Notes: a model not told the origin generated them from the sequence alone. DNA of 40,691 bases from Candidatus Curtissbacteria bacterium RIFCSPLOWO2_12_FULL_41_16 (GCA_001776545.1 MFBZ01000025.1:1-40691), one strand, 5' to 3'; positions 1 to 7,535 are shown, numbered from the stretch's first letter. Program-made: numbers and translations.

Positions 1-328
1 CTAAAACAGCAACAGGAATATCAAACCTACCTGCAAAGTTTTCAAGCTGAAAACATGCAAGTGCAATCAAGCTATCTTTAAATTTCCCTTGCTCCATGTT
101 GATTTGCCGATGTCCGTTTAAACCGAACTCAATGTATCTGTCTGCTTGCCTTGCAAGCTCTTCTTTAACCTTTGTTTCAGTTTTTGGGAATCTGTCAAAA
201 TCAAGGCAATCAAGCTGAAGTGCAGCTCGCAACTCGCGATACTGCCTGTCCAAAAGATCAAAGTGCTTATCACCGAGTTCCATCCGGGCAAGCACTTCAC
301 GATAATGTCTTTCCATATCGGTTGCCAT
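1..328 (-). CDS. Hypothetical protein, C-terminus cut off by window edge
   Basis: An open frame runs from an ATG at 328 to the window edge without a stop, giving at least 109 residues. The protein is soluble-looking, rich in charged residues and probably helical, with an N-terminus MATDMERHYREVLARMEL. I recognise no family. It follows recF on the same strand after a 44-base gap. No clear Shine-Dalgarno precedes the ATG; the frame has an in-frame stop shortly upstream, and a second Met lies four codons in. Continuous coding over 109 codons on the strand of its neighbours is the main support; a shorter plus-strand frame here looks like a shadow. Confidence 0.6.
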   Translation of the reverse strand, partial: MATDMERHYREVLARMELGDKHFDLLDRQYRELRAALQLDCLDFDRFPKTETKVKEELARQADRYIEFGLNGHRQINMEQGKFKDSLIALACFQLENFAGRFDIPVAVL

Positions 329-372
329 AATAATAGCGCGTAGTTTACATCGACTATAAGCCGCTTGTCAAA

Positions 373-1473
373 TCATCCCAGCTCCACAACCTTTACCTTC
401 TTGAAAATTTCTTTTGGTAGGGATTCGCGCTCGGCCGCCGTAATTATCGTCTGCTGTTTGCCGACTACCGATAAAACCGCTTCTCGATGTTCCCAATCGA
501 GTTCCGAAAATATATCATCCAAAGCCAAAATTGGCCTCTGCCCTCTTTTGACTGTAAAATATTCAAGCTCGGCAAGCTTGAGAGCCAAAACGCTCATGCG
601 CTGCTCTCCCCGCGAACCAAAAAATTCTAGATCTTTACCTTTTAGAAAAAACCTAAAATCATCCCGATGCGGCCCGGAAAGTGTCATGCCTGCAGCAATA
701 TCCCGTTCCCGATTTCTCAAAAGCTTTTCTTCCGAAAGTAAACTCTGCTTCAACTGCCAAGAAAAACCTGTCAGGGAAACATGAGACAAACCCGGTTTGT
801 AAATACCCTTCAAACCGGGTTTGGAGGAGTCGGTGGAACCGGATTTGGCGTAATCAGCTAGAAACTCGAAAAATTCCTCCCTTTTTTGGGAAATGTACTT
901 CCCATGCTCAAGTAACCGCACATCCCAAAAGGCAAGCTCACTCACCTTAGATTTCCCTTCAGCAATCCGTTGCAAGACTTTGTTACGTCTTGCGACAATC
1001 TTGTTATATGCCGAAACATTACGCCAATAATCTCTGTCAACAGAAGAGGGCAGGCTATCCAAATGGTGGCGCCTGACAGAAGGTGAACCATCCACCAGTT
1101 CCAAATCGAAAGGACCAAAGGCGATGATCGAAAAATACATGGTAAAATCGGCCAGTCTTTTTTTTATCGAATCAATAAGATACGCCTTTTTTAGATAAGT
1201 CTCATCAATTACCTGAAAATTGACAGTCAATCTCTTTTTCTCGCCGCCAACAACTTCTCCTTCAACTTTGGCTTCACTTTGCCCAAACTTTACTAAATCC
1301 AAATCAGTATCAACCGTGCGCAAGCGGCTGGCGGAAAGCAAACTCACAGCCTCCAAAATATTACTTTTGCCAGAACCGTTGGGACCGATTATCACAGTAA
1401 GGCTTGGGTCAAAGACTAGGTTTTTGTGGGCAAAATTGCGGAAGTTAATTAAGTTAAGGGAATCAATATACAT
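373..1473 (-). CDS. recF: DNA replication and repair protein RecF
   Basis: SMC/ABC-like ATPase of the RecFOR pathway, which helps load RecA at gaps in single-stranded DNA. The 366 residues match the usual RecF length. Walker A GPNGSGKSN lies at residues 30-38, the ABC signature LSGPHRDDF at about 265-273, and Walker B LALDDIFSELD near 317-327, with the family's N-terminal LxLxNFRNF pattern (SLNLINFRNF). Residues about 217-229 (SKPGLKGIYKPGL) are not family sequence: they are encoded by a pair of inverted palindromes at 786-824 that also occurs in the methyltransferase at 4597. recF lies downstream of mutM, separated by an inverted repeat, so both may belong to one repair-gene transcript. In many bacteria recF sits near dnaN; that is not seen here. 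Confidence 0.95.
   Translation of the reverse strand: MYIDSLNLINFRNFAHKNLVFDPSLTVIIGPNGSGKSNILEAVSLLSASRLRTVDTDLDLVKFGQSEAKVEGEVVGGEKKRLTVNFQVIDETYLKKAYLIDSIKKRLADFTMYFSIIAFGPFDLELVDGSPSVRRHHLDSLPSSVDRDYWRNVSAYNKIVARRNKVLQRIAEGKSKVSELAFWDVRLLEHGKYISQKREEFFEFLADYAKSGSTDSSKPGLKGIYKPGLSHVSLTGFSWQLKQSLLSEEKLLRNRERDIAAGMTLSGPHRDDFRFFLKGKDLEFFGSRGEQRMSVLALKLAELEYFTVKRGQRPILALDDIFSELDWEHREAVLSVVGKQQTIITAAERESLPKEIFKKVKVVELG
786..824. repeat. Palindrome pair inside recF (family A)
   Basis: Two 13-15 bp palindromes, ACAAACCCGGTTTGT (786-800) and CAAACCGGGTTTG (811-823), are separated by 10 bases. The same two palindromes, in the other order and 11 bases apart, occur at 5106-5144 inside a methyltransferase gene. 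Both copies keep the host reading frame open and encode NKPGL/SKPGL-type segments. Confidence 0.8.
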
Positions 1474-1477
1474 CGTT

Positions 1478-1538
1478 ACATTGTTAAATTGCTATATTGT
1501 TAAATTGAGAATCAAATCATCAATATAGCTAACAATGT
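1478..1538. repeat. Inverted repeat between mutM and recF
   Basis: The left arm (1478-1499) reads ACATTGTTA...GCTATATTG and the right arm (1521-1538) reads CAATATAGCTAACAATGT. The arms are complementary except that the left arm carries four extra bases (AATT). The arm also contains the TTGTTAAA unit seen again at about 30050-30080. It fills the whole mutM-recF gap and lacks a U-tract directly after the stem, so I treat it as a repeat rather than a terminator. Confidence 0.65.
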
Positions 1539-1544
1539 AGCAAT

Positions 1545-2459
1545 TTAGGTTAGCCTTTGGCAATTTGGGCAAAAGTGTGCACTTCGCCCATCCATTTTTT
1601 CCCTAACAATCGGCGTTTTGCATCGCTCACAGGGCCTTCCGGTCATATGGTAAGCTTTGGCAAATGAAAGGTACAAACCTTTTTCCCCGCCGCTATCGAC
1701 AAATGCACTGGCAGAGGATCCGCCTTTCTCAATGGCAAGCTTTAAACTATCTTGAATCCCTTTATAAAGATTTCTAACCTCTAATTGCGAAAGGCTAACG
1801 GCTAATCTTGCCGGATGAATCTTGGCCCGCCAAAGCGCCTCATCGGAATAAATGTTGCCGATTCCGGATACAAAACCCTGATCCATCAAAAGTTTTTTAA
1901 TTCGTGACTGACCTCTAACCTCTAGCCTCTTCTTAAACTCCTCGAAACTAATTTCCAGCGGATCCGGCCCAAGTTCTTTCCCTATCGCTCGTGTCACTTG
2001 TTGCCTGTCACTTGTCACGATTTTAACCCACCCGAACTTGCGAATATCATTAAAATATAAATGCCCTCCGTTGGTGAAACTAAAAATCACCCGAGTCGTT
2101 TTATTCGGCACCGGCAAATTAAGAGGCGGAATAGGATGACCTCCGGCGATTCGGGTTTTTTCGTCCTGATAAATAAGTTGGCCGGTTAATTTGAGGTGGA
2201 TTAAAATTGGAAATTGGAAATTGGAAATTGGAAATTGGAAATTTATTAGGACCACCTTCCCTCGCCTCTCAACTCCCAAAACCTTAGCCCCTTTCAAATC
2301 CGCAATCGAATACTTTCCCTCCGGGCCAGAAGGCCCTCCAGGCCGGCGGCCCCAATCAAATTTCTTGGGCCAGTCGTACTCAATCGAATCGAGAACTAAA
2401 CCTTTAAGCTTTTTGTCAAGCTGATTTACAATAACAGTTACTTCCGGCAACTCGGGCAT
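1545..2459 (-). CDS. mutM: Formamidopyrimidine-DNA glycosylase (Fpg/MutM)
   Basis: Bifunctional base-excision glycosylase/AP lyase that removes 8-oxoguanine and formamidopyrimidines. The mature N-terminus PELPEV supplies the catalytic proline and glutamate. The H2TH segment follows (KKLLMDQGFVSGIGNIYSDEALW), and the C-terminal zinc finger CERC...CPNC contains the conserved Arg (GRSAHFCPNC). At 304 residues it is about 30 longer than usual because three repeat modules are translated inside it: residues about 37-48 (GC-rich module), 72-85 (heptamer array giving NFQFPISNFQFPI) and 147-156 (TGTCAC-type module). All three lie between conserved blocks, probably in loops. It starts one base after the ABC permease stop on the same strand, and recF follows. 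Confidence 0.95.
   Translation of the reverse strand: MPELPEVTVIVNQLDKKLKGLVLDSIEYDWPKKFDWGRRPGGPSGPEGKYSIADLKGAKVLGVERRGKVVLINFQFPISNFQFPILIHLKLTGQLIYQDEKTRIAGGHPIPPLNLPVPNKTTRVIFSFTNGGHLYFNDIRKFGWVKIVTSDRQQVTRAIGKELGPDPLEISFEEFKKRLEVRGQSRIKKLLMDQGFVSGIGNIYSDEALWRAKIHPARLAVSLSQLEVRNLYKGIQDSLKLAIEKGGSSASAFVDSGGEKGLYLSFAKAYHMTGRPCERCKTPIVREKMDGRSAHFCPNCQRLT
1991..2018. repeat. TGTCACTTGTTRCCTGTCAC module inside mutM (family D)
   Basis: A tandem-like module built from TGTCACTTGTTGCCTGTCAC followed by TTGTCAC. Related copies occur inside trpS (11038-11067) and across the sufU 3' end/ferredoxin junction (39261-39290). In mutM it encodes the extra stretch TSDRQQVTRA. Confidence 0.7.
2205..2242. 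repeat. Tandem 7-mer array inside mutM (family C)
   Basis: Five units of AATTGGA in a row. Because three 7-base units make 21 bases, the array adds a seven-residue period to MutM (NFQFPIS NFQFPI) without a frameshift. It lies in the strand pair just before the conserved HLKLTGQ block. Copy-number change by slippage would shift the frame unless it comes in threes. Confidence 0.8.
2316..2351. repeat. GC-rich palindromic module inside mutM (family B)
   Basis: The module TCCGGGCCAGARGGCCCT plus GGCCGGCGGCC is repeated almost exactly in the non-coding stretch 12939-12971. Here it is translated as RRPGGPSGPEGK. Its GC content stands out from the AT-rich surroundings. Confidence 0.75.
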
Positions 2460-2460
2460 A

Positions 2461-3237
2461 CTAAAGCTTAACTAAAGTCCCTTTTCTTTTTACCAAATTA
2501 AACATATAGGCAAAAAACAAAACCGTAAAAACGAAATAAACCAAATTAAAGAAAAGGCCGGTAAAAAACTCCTCTGAATCAAATTTACCGCTAGTCATTG
2601 CAAATCTCATTCCTTCAAAAACATGGGTGATAGGTAAAAACCAGGCAATTTTTTGTAAAACATTTGGCAAAATATCAACCGGATAAAAAACCGCAGTAAA
2701 CGGTTGCAGGAAAAAAGGCAGAATCCAAGTTAGGGGCCCAACAGTATGCCCCCAGCGCAAAATTATAGCTATATTGAAAATCCCCAGAACTGTAGCAAAA
2801 AGAACCAAATTAAACCACAACAAAACCAATGATACTCCAAGAGTCGTGATATGGAAATTATAAAAAATGCCAGCTATCGCAAGCATTACAAGGAAAGATA
2901 CAACGACTTTAACAATAGCAACAACAACCAAGCCGCCTATGTATTCCAAAATCGTAATCGGAGAAGCCAAAACATTCATTAAATTTTGCTCCCAAATATC
3001 AAACATAAAATCAACCCCGACAGCAGTACTCACTCTCTCAAAAACAACCCATAGAATCATGCCGCCCATTAAAAAAGCTGCAAGACCCGCAGAATTTAGC
3101 CCAATGTAAACAGAAACAAATCCCCACAGTAAAAGCCCAAAAATAGGGAATAAAAACATATCGGCAAATCTCTCTAGCTGATGCATAGTCAGAAAAATAT
3201 GCCTTAAAACAATCGCGTAAACTCTAGTAAAATTCAT
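2461..3237 (-). CDS. ABC-2 type transporter permease
   Basis: Membrane subunit of an ABC-2 exporter. The 258 residues form about six hydrophobic segments (around 30-50, 55-75, 105-130, 135-160, 170-195 and 225-250), with the family's conserved Pro-containing region WILPFFLQPFTAVFYPVDILP before the last third. The ATG overlaps the stop of the ATPase gene by four bases (ATGA), so the two are translationally coupled and surely form one transporter. The substrate cannot be told; relatives export polysaccharides, drugs or lipids. The nearby glycosyltransferase suggests, but does not show, a glycan. Confidence 0.85.
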   Translation of the reverse strand: MNFTRVYAIVLRHIFLTMHQLERFADMFLFPIFGLLLWGFVSVYIGLNSAGLAAFLMGGMILWVVFERVSTAVGVDFMFDIWEQNLMNVLASPITILEYIGGLVVVAIVKVVVSFLVMLAIAGIFYNFHITTLGVSLVLLWFNLVLFATVLGIFNIAIILRWGHTVGPLTWILPFFLQPFTAVFYPVDILPNVLQKIAWFLPITHVFEGMRFAMTSGKFDSEEFFTGLFFNLVYFVFTVLFFAYMFNLVKRKGTLVKL

Positions 3238-4043
3238 GATTTTACCCTGAGCGAAGTCGAAGGGTTCCCTTTTCCTTCGATACCCTCCTTTAATGACCTT
3301 CTGGAAAGATGAATAAAAACCTCTCGTAGATTCGGCTCTTTTGCTTCTAATTTTAACTCTTGCTGGGTCAGCTCCAGGGGCGTACCCTGAGCAATCACTT
3401 TTCCGTGATTTATAAAAACTACCTTATCGGCAACCTGCTCAATCTCCCACATATTGTGAGAGGTATACAAAATACTTATCTTTTCTTCTTTCTGAATCTT
3501 TTTAATGAGCCTAATTCCACGATCAACAACATCAGGATCCATGGAAGCCATCGGTTCATCTAATAATAAAAGCCTTGGATGGTTAAGAAGAGATTTTGCA
3601 ATGCTGACTCTGGCTCTTTGCCCGAAAGAAAGTTCACGGATTCTTTTGTTCCTTAAATCAGAAACGTCAAATAATTCTAAAAGTTCAAGTATGCGTTTCT
3701 TTGCACTGCCCACTTGGTAAAGAGTGCTGTAAACCAAAAGGCTTTCATAAACACTCAGATTCCAAGGCATGTGATACTCTGCAGAACAATAATTTACCTT
3801 TTGCATAATTTCACTCCTATTTTTAATCAAGCCCTTTCCGAAAATTTTAATTTCACCGCCGTCTGGTTTAATCACGCCCAGGAAACAGTTAATAGTCGTA
3901 CTCTTACCTGCCCCGTTTGGCCCCAAAAACCCCAAAATTTCACCTTCCTCGATGGAAAAAGAAATGTTGTCAACCGCCACAAAATTCTTAAACTTTTTGA
4001 CCAAATTTTTAACTTCAAGCACAGGCACGTTATTTTTGCTCAT
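3234..4043 (-). CDS. ABC transporter ATP-binding protein
   Basis: Nucleotide-binding subunit of the ABC-2 exporter encoded next. Walker A GPNGAGKST is at residues 41-49, the signature LSFGQRARVSIAKSLL near 138-153, Walker B LLLLDEPMASMDP directly after, and the H-loop histidine in YTSHNM. The layout is that of CcmA/NatA/DrrA-type ATPases, with a C-terminal tail. The last residues (GNPSTSLRVKS) come from a CCCTGAGCGAAGTCGAAGGG repeat at 3244-3271, so the native C-terminus has been replaced or extended by a repeat that also supplies the stop and the overlap with the permease start. Confidence 0.92.
   Translation of the reverse strand: MSKNNVPVLEVKNLVKKFKNFVAVDNISFSIEEGEILGFLGPNGAGKSTTINCFLGVIKPDGGEIKIFGKGLIKNRSEIMQKVNYCSAEYHMPWNLSVYESLLVYSTLYQVGSAKKRILELLELFDVSDLRNKRIRELSFGQRARVSIAKSLLNHPRLLLLDEPMASMDPDVVDRGIRLIKKIQKEEKISILYTSHNMWEIEQVADKVVFINHGKVIAQGTPLELTQQELKLEAKEPNLREVFIHLSRRSLKEGIEGKGNPSTSLRVKS
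3244..3271. repeat. CCCTGAGCGAAGTCGAAGGG palindrome at ABC ATPase 3' end (family G)
   Basis: An imperfect palindrome of the form CCCTGAGCGA...TCGAAGGG, the simplest copy of a family seen in expanded or variant form at 7127-7220, 11823-11863, 25190-25215, 34632-34655, 39345-39364 and 38849-38940. It is translated as NPSTSLR at the ATPase C-terminus. Confidence 0.75.
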
Positions 4044-4096
4044 ATAACCACTTATTCTACTCTACAAATGACGGAAAATTAAAGGTTTGGAAAAAG

Positions 4097-4546
4097 CTAG
4101 GCGGACTGAAGTTTAATAACTCGTCGGGCACCTGAAACAAGTTTGGAAATGGGAGTTGTTACAGAATTTGTACTCGAAAGCAAATCTTCCGGGGTCAAAC
4201 GAGAAGCTTCCGTAATATCCCCTGTTTGCTTTAAGGCTCTCAAAAATGCTACAAATTCAGGATCAGTCAGCCTCATCACATCAGGGCCCAAGTCACCTAT
4301 GCCCACCCTCTCTCGTAATTCGCCCTGGACTTGCCCAGCGTCTCTAAACTCACCTTGCGGGACTAAAGAACTCGCTATAAATACTGGACCCTCCTCTTCC
4401 TCACTGATCAGTTCTAGATACTTACCCTCGGTAAGACCCACATCCTCACTACCTACCCAATCTGGAAATCGATTTCTCAGGCAATTACTTAAATACGCTT
4501 CTAAATCGAATCTACCACCTCGTTCTCCTCCACCAAATCCAAGCAT
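4097..4546 (-). CDS. Hypothetical protein
   Basis: 149 residues, acidic, soluble, no membrane segment and no motif I recognise. The N-terminus MLGFGGGERGGRFDLEAYL is Gly/Arg-rich; the rest is mixed helix-like sequence. It lies on the same strand as, and between, a methyltransferase gene and the ABC ATPase gene. A competing plus-strand frame of similar length covers the same DNA; I prefer the minus frame because all neighbours run that way and its composition is more protein-like. The Shine-Dalgarno is weak. Confidence 0.5.
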   Translation of the reverse strand: MLGFGGGERGGRFDLEAYLSNCLRNRFPDWVGSEDVGLTEGKYLELISEEEEGPVFIASSLVPQGEFRDAGQVQGELRERVGIGDLGPDVMRLTDPEFVAFLRALKQTGDITEASRLTPEDLLSSTNSVTTPISKLVSGARRVIKLQSA

Positions 4547-4596
4547 CCTATATCCACTCTAACCCCCAATTTTGCCAAATTTCAAGAGGGGAAAAA

Positions 4597-5277
4597 TTAG
4601 GCTTTCTTCGCAAAAACCTGCAGCCAGTTTGTGGAAATTTTGGCTCTTTTAAATTTTGTTGCTTTAATTATCTTGAATCCGGCTTCCTCTAAGAAACTTT
4701 CCAGTTCAGACATTTGAAAAAACGAAAAAAATCTTTTGACTTTTTGCCCATGCTTCTCATCCTCCACTTCATTCTCGCCTTCGCCCTCTTTAACCGCAAG
4801 ATACAAAACTCCCTTCTTCTTTAAAATTTTGTAAATTGAGGACAAAACTTTGGGAATAAGCTTTTTGGGAATGTGTAGGAGCGAGGCCCTGGCGTAAACT
4901 CCATCAAAAGAATTTTTCGCAAACTTCATATTTGACATATCTCCTACAACAAACTTAGCTTTTGGTGCCTTAATTTGTGCCTCTTTGATCATCTTCGGAG
5001 AAAGATCCAATCCAACAACCGAGAGTCCTAAACCGGCAAGCATTTTCAACTGCACTCCGGAACCGCATCCTAAATCCAAAACTTTTGGCTTTTTCTTAAC
5101 TTTCTCAAACCGGGTTTGAAAATTGCCCCACAAACCCGGTTTGTTGCCTTGAATCATGGAAGCAAACTCCTCCAACTGAGCAACTCCCCAATCATGCAGG
5201 CTCTCGTCTTTACCCCAATAAACGGACAAATCGTCGTAAACTCTCTTTAAATCAGTTTTGATTTTTGAGTAAAGCAT
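4597..5277 (-). CDS. Class I SAM-dependent methyltransferase
   Basis: Small Rossmann-fold methyltransferase of 226 residues. Motif I VLDLGCGSGVQLKML binds S-adenosylmethionine, followed by the acidic end of beta-2 (VVGLDLSPKMI) and motif post-I (GDMSNMKFAKNSFDGVYARASLLHIPK), a UbiE/COQ5-like layout. The substrate is unknown. Residues about 44-57 (NKPGLWGNFQTRFE) are encoded by the family A palindrome pair at 5106-5144 and sit in front of motif I, where family members vary. It lies in a block with a second methyltransferase and a GT4 glycosyltransferase, so a glycan or lipid modification role is possible but only inferred. Confidence 0.85.
   Translation of the reverse strand: MLYSKIKTDLKRVYDDLSVYWGKDESLHDWGVAQLEEFASMIQGNKPGLWGNFQTRFEKVKKKPKVLDLGCGSGVQLKMLAGLGLSVVGLDLSPKMIKEAQIKAPKAKFVVGDMSNMKFAKNSFDGVYARASLLHIPKKLIPKVLSSIYKILKKKGVLYLAVKEGEGENEVEDEKHGQKVKRFFSFFQMSELESFLEEAGFKIIKATKFKRAKISTNWLQVFAKKA
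5106..5144. repeat. Palindrome pair inside methyltransferase gene (family A)
   Basis: CAAACCGGGTTTG (5106-5118) and ACAAACCCGGTTTGT (5130-5144), 11 bases apart, match the pair in recF with the two palindromes in swapped order. The reading frame stays open through it. Confidence 0.8.
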
Positions 5278-5408
5278 AAGTTGTTATGCTGTTTAAGCCC
5301 GCAGCCCAAAAGAACCGCAAGCTCTGCTTAGCTTATATAACGCAGTAGCAAATAGGCAATTTCAATGATTTGAATTATTGAACTGTAAAGAAACTATCTT
5401 TCGACTCA

Positions 5409-5495
5409 TTACTTCACCCAAACATACTGATAAAAATCGGCTTCTTTTAACTTACTCCCCACAAACTTTAAGATCTCCATCTTAAATCTTTCTCG
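5409..5495 (-). pseudogene. Remnant of a second glycosyltransferase 3' end
   Basis: In a frame different from the methyltransferase ending at 5482, the minus strand encodes RERFKMEILKFVGSK and then continues to a stop at 5409. The GT4 gene at 6153 ends in ERFKREILKFVESKVE. By eye the DNA agrees at about 35 of 42 positions. A stop precedes the fragment, so only the last 27 or so codons survive. The remnant overlaps the end of the second methyltransferase by 14 bases. It implies that a paralogous GT4 gene once lay here, or that a duplication inserted the methyltransferase between two copies of the GT4 3' end. Confidence 0.6.
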
Positions 5496-6156
5496 CTAAA
5501 ACAAGAGCATAATAGACAGGAATTTTCTTTTTACTTTTAAGATAACCCACAAACTTTTTCGTGGCTAAAATCTCAAAACCTAGATTTGCAAGTAGACTTT
5601 TGATCTCCCCAACAGTTCTTCTATAGACTTTGAAACTTATAAGCCTGGGGATTTTAGCAACTAAACCCTGCCCCAATGATGTCACCCTGTTACCTTGAAT
5701 CGGATGATCATTGATATATTCCTCAAAAGTAAAACACAAAAATCCATTCCTTTTAGTAACTCTTGCTATCTGCTCAAAAAGCTTTTTCAGGTCTTTAATA
5801 AACTCAAATATGCCAACTCCGATTACTACATCAAATGAATCAGGCTTAAAGTCCAAACTCTTAAGCCCCTTCTCAAGATCATGCTTGTGAGTTTTGATTC
5901 GTGGAAATTTCTTCTTTAAAACCTTTAACATTGCTTCAGAGATATCTAATCCTACAATAGTATGTCCTAGTTGATAAAATCTCTCAGAACTCTGTCCTGT
6001 ACCTATACCTAAATCTAAAATTTTTGATTGTTTGCCAAGTTTTGGCAATAATATTTTCGTAGACTCTTTGGCAGCCTTCCATTTAAATTCTCCGCCGGTT
6101 GCCTCATCATAAACTTTGGCCAACCGATCATTATATTGCTCAATTATCCGCTTCAT
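5482..6156 (-). CDS. Class I SAM-dependent methyltransferase (second copy type)
   Basis: 224-residue Rossmann-fold methyltransferase. Motif I KILDLGIGTGQSSE, beta-2 acid in IVGLDISEAML, and a DVVIGVGIFEFI segment at motif II. Only distantly similar to the methyltransferase at 4597. The ATG overlaps the stop of the upstream GT4 gene (ATGA-type, 4 bases), so the two are coupled. Its 3' end overlaps a glycosyltransferase remnant. Substrate unknown; coupling to a glycosyltransferase suggests sugar, lipid or polyprenyl-linked substrates. Confidence 0.85.
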   Translation of the reverse strand: MKRIIEQYNDRLAKVYDEATGGEFKWKAAKESTKILLPKLGKQSKILDLGIGTGQSSERFYQLGHTIVGLDISEAMLKVLKKKFPRIKTHKHDLEKGLKSLDFKPDSFDVVIGVGIFEFIKDLKKLFEQIARVTKRNGFLCFTFEEYINDHPIQGNRVTSLGQGLVAKIPRLISFKVYRRTVGEIKSLLANLGFEILATKKFVGYLKSKKKIPVYYALVLARKI

Positions 6157-7535
6157 TCCACTTTACTCTCCACAAACTTCAAAATCTCCCGCTTAAAGCG
6201 TTCTATGGAAAATTTTTGCGCATGGGCTCGGATGAATTTTGGGTCGAAATAACCGCGCCTCTCAAGATCAATAAAATTGTTAATTGCCAAAGTTAAAGAT
6301 CCCGCAGTTGGCGGGTTAAAGTAAACACCAGTGCACTTGCCGCGGCCGGCTGTCCAGTCAATCACCGACTCGAGCACTCCCCCTTCCGCATTAACAATCA
6401 CGGGTTTGCCTGCCGCCATCGCCTCAACCGGCACCAAGCCAAAATCTTCCTGACTCGCCGCAAAAATCACCGCCCGGCAATTTTGATAGAGCCTGATCAA
6501 TTCTTCATCAGAAACTTCACCTAAAAATTCGATTGTTGATCTGTCCTCACTCCCGGAGTGTTCTCCGAGTGACTCCCTGACTTCACTCCGGGAGTGTTTG
6601 TCCAATTTTAACTCGACATCATTCTTTACCTTTTTTGACCGATCGGCCAAATTTGATGTAATGCCGGCAAGTTTTTTGAGGTTTTCAAGCTCTCTGCCCG
6701 CCCCCACAACTTTGAGCGGCAATCCCAGCTTGGCATAGACTTCTACTGCCACATCTACGTTCTTGGAAGCAACAAGCCGGGAAACAACGAGAAAATAACT
6801 GTTCATAGTTAATCGTAAATCGTTCATCGGGTTTTTCTTTTTCACCCAATTAACCAATAACGATAAACGATTAACGTCAACTGGCGGGTAAATCACCACA
6901 CTATCTCGTCGATAAAATTTTTTAATTCGTGCCTGAACTTCTTTTGAATTGGCAATAAACCAGTCAACTCTCTGCGCTGCTTCAAAGTCATAAACCCGCA
7001 AAAAATGATTAACCAAAAGCGCATAAACTTTAACCGGCCAATACCGTTGCCAATCGACTGAAGTTTTATATCCATAAAGATATCGTGGGGACGTATGACA
7101 ATAGCAAACCTCAACAGTTCGTTGAGACCCTGAGCGACCCTGAGCGATCCTGAGCGATCCTGAGCGAGCGTAGCGAGTCGAAGGGGAGTCGAAGGGGAGT
7201 CGAAGGGGAGTCGAAGGGTTTCTCTTCTTGAACCCTTTTGTCACATACCAACTTGAGGAGCCAATCACCACATCAAAGTTCGAAAAGTCAAAACTATCCC
7301 AGATTAAGGGTGCCAAAAATCTTAAGGGGCTGTGAAGATATCTACTAAAAAGGGGCACTTTCTGTGCCCAAGAAGTACGAATGTCTTTATTTTTAAACCT
7401 CTCGTAGGCCGACGATCCTTTTCTATAAAAAGCCGTGTAAATTGGGGCCTTGGGCCAAATCTCCGAAAGCGCCAAAAGCACCCTTTCTGCTCCTCCAAAC
7501 TCATTCAAATAATCATGAACCAGGGCTACTCTCAT
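6153..7535 (-). CDS. GT4-family glycosyltransferase with three repeat insertions
   Basis: GT-B fold glycosyltransferase. The N-terminus MRVALVHDYLNEFGGAERVL is the typical GT4 start, and the donor-binding region ASQEDFGLVPVEAMAAGKPVIVNAEGG carries the E-x7-E motif. The ATG at 7535 shares one base with the exonuclease stop (TGATG); a TTG one codon earlier is less likely. The 460-residue product is longer than relatives because three repeat modules are translated in it: about residues 105-136 (PST/SGSLR-rich), 219-245 (VNRLSLLV...NDLRLTMN) and 313-329 (KHSRSEVRESLGEHSGSE). None falls in the conserved donor motif. It probably builds a surface glycan with the coupled methyltransferase; the sugar is unknown. 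Confidence 0.88.
   Translation of the reverse strand: MRVALVHDYLNEFGGAERVLLALSEIWPKAPIYTAFYRKGSSAYERFKNKDIRTSWAQKVPLFSRYLHSPLRFLAPLIWDSFDFSNFDVVIGSSSWYVTKGFKKRNPSTPLRLPFDSPSTRYARSGSLRIAQGRSGSQRTVEVCYCHTSPRYLYGYKTSVDWQRYWPVKVYALLVNHFLRVYDFEAAQRVDWFIANSKEVQARIKKFYRRDSVVIYPPVDVNRLSLLVNWVKKKNPMNDLRLTMNSYFLVVSRLVASKNVDVAVEVYAKLGLPLKVVGAGRELENLKKLAGITSNLADRSKKVKNDVELKLDKHSRSEVRESLGEHSGSEDRSTIEFLGEVSDEELIRLYQNCRAVIFAASQEDFGLVPVEAMAAGKPVIVNAEGGVLESVIDWTAGRGKCTGVYFNPPTAGSLTLAINNFIDLERRGYFDPKFIRAHAQKFSIERFKREILKFVESKVE
6547..6596. repeat. Nested palindromic module in glycosyltransferase gene (family F)
   Basis: Outer arms CACTCCCGGAGTG and CACTCCGGGAGTG bracket an inner TCTCCGAGTGACTCC. The same outer-arm/inner GACTCC layout recurs at 16731-16788, 25170-25242 and 34618-34673 with variant arms. 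Confidence 0.7.
6801..6877. repeat. TTAATCGTWWATCGTT module in glycosyltransferase gene (family E)
   Basis: The left part GTTCATAGTTAATCGTAAAT and the right part CGATAAACGATTAACG are related as inverted arms around a pyrimidine-rich centre. A sister copy with the same layout lies in the adjacent exonuclease gene (8258-8341) and half copies at 7717-7741 and 40471-40510 (sufS). The translations share NDLRLTMN/NDKRLTMN and VNRLSLIV. Confidence 0.75.
7127..7220. repeat. Four-fold nested CCCTGAGCGA/GTCGAAGGG hairpin (family G)
   Basis: Four left units (C/T)CCTGAGCGA at 7127-7166 are followed by a short centre and four right units AGTCGAAGGGG at 7175-7218. Equal numbers of left and right arms make one long perfect-looking hairpin. 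It is translated within the glycosyltransferase as a PST/SGS/LR-rich low-complexity stretch. Confidence 0.85.

Noticed and set aside
365-784. A 139-residue plus-strand frame opposite recF
   Set aside because: Shadow of recF; Ser-rich composition and no support. The same holds for plus-strand frames opposite ftsH, nadK, the PP2C gene and the TraG-like gene.
7127-7220. CRISPR-like array
   Set aside because: Units are 10-11 bases, without spacers, and form a nested hairpin; no cas genes are in the window.
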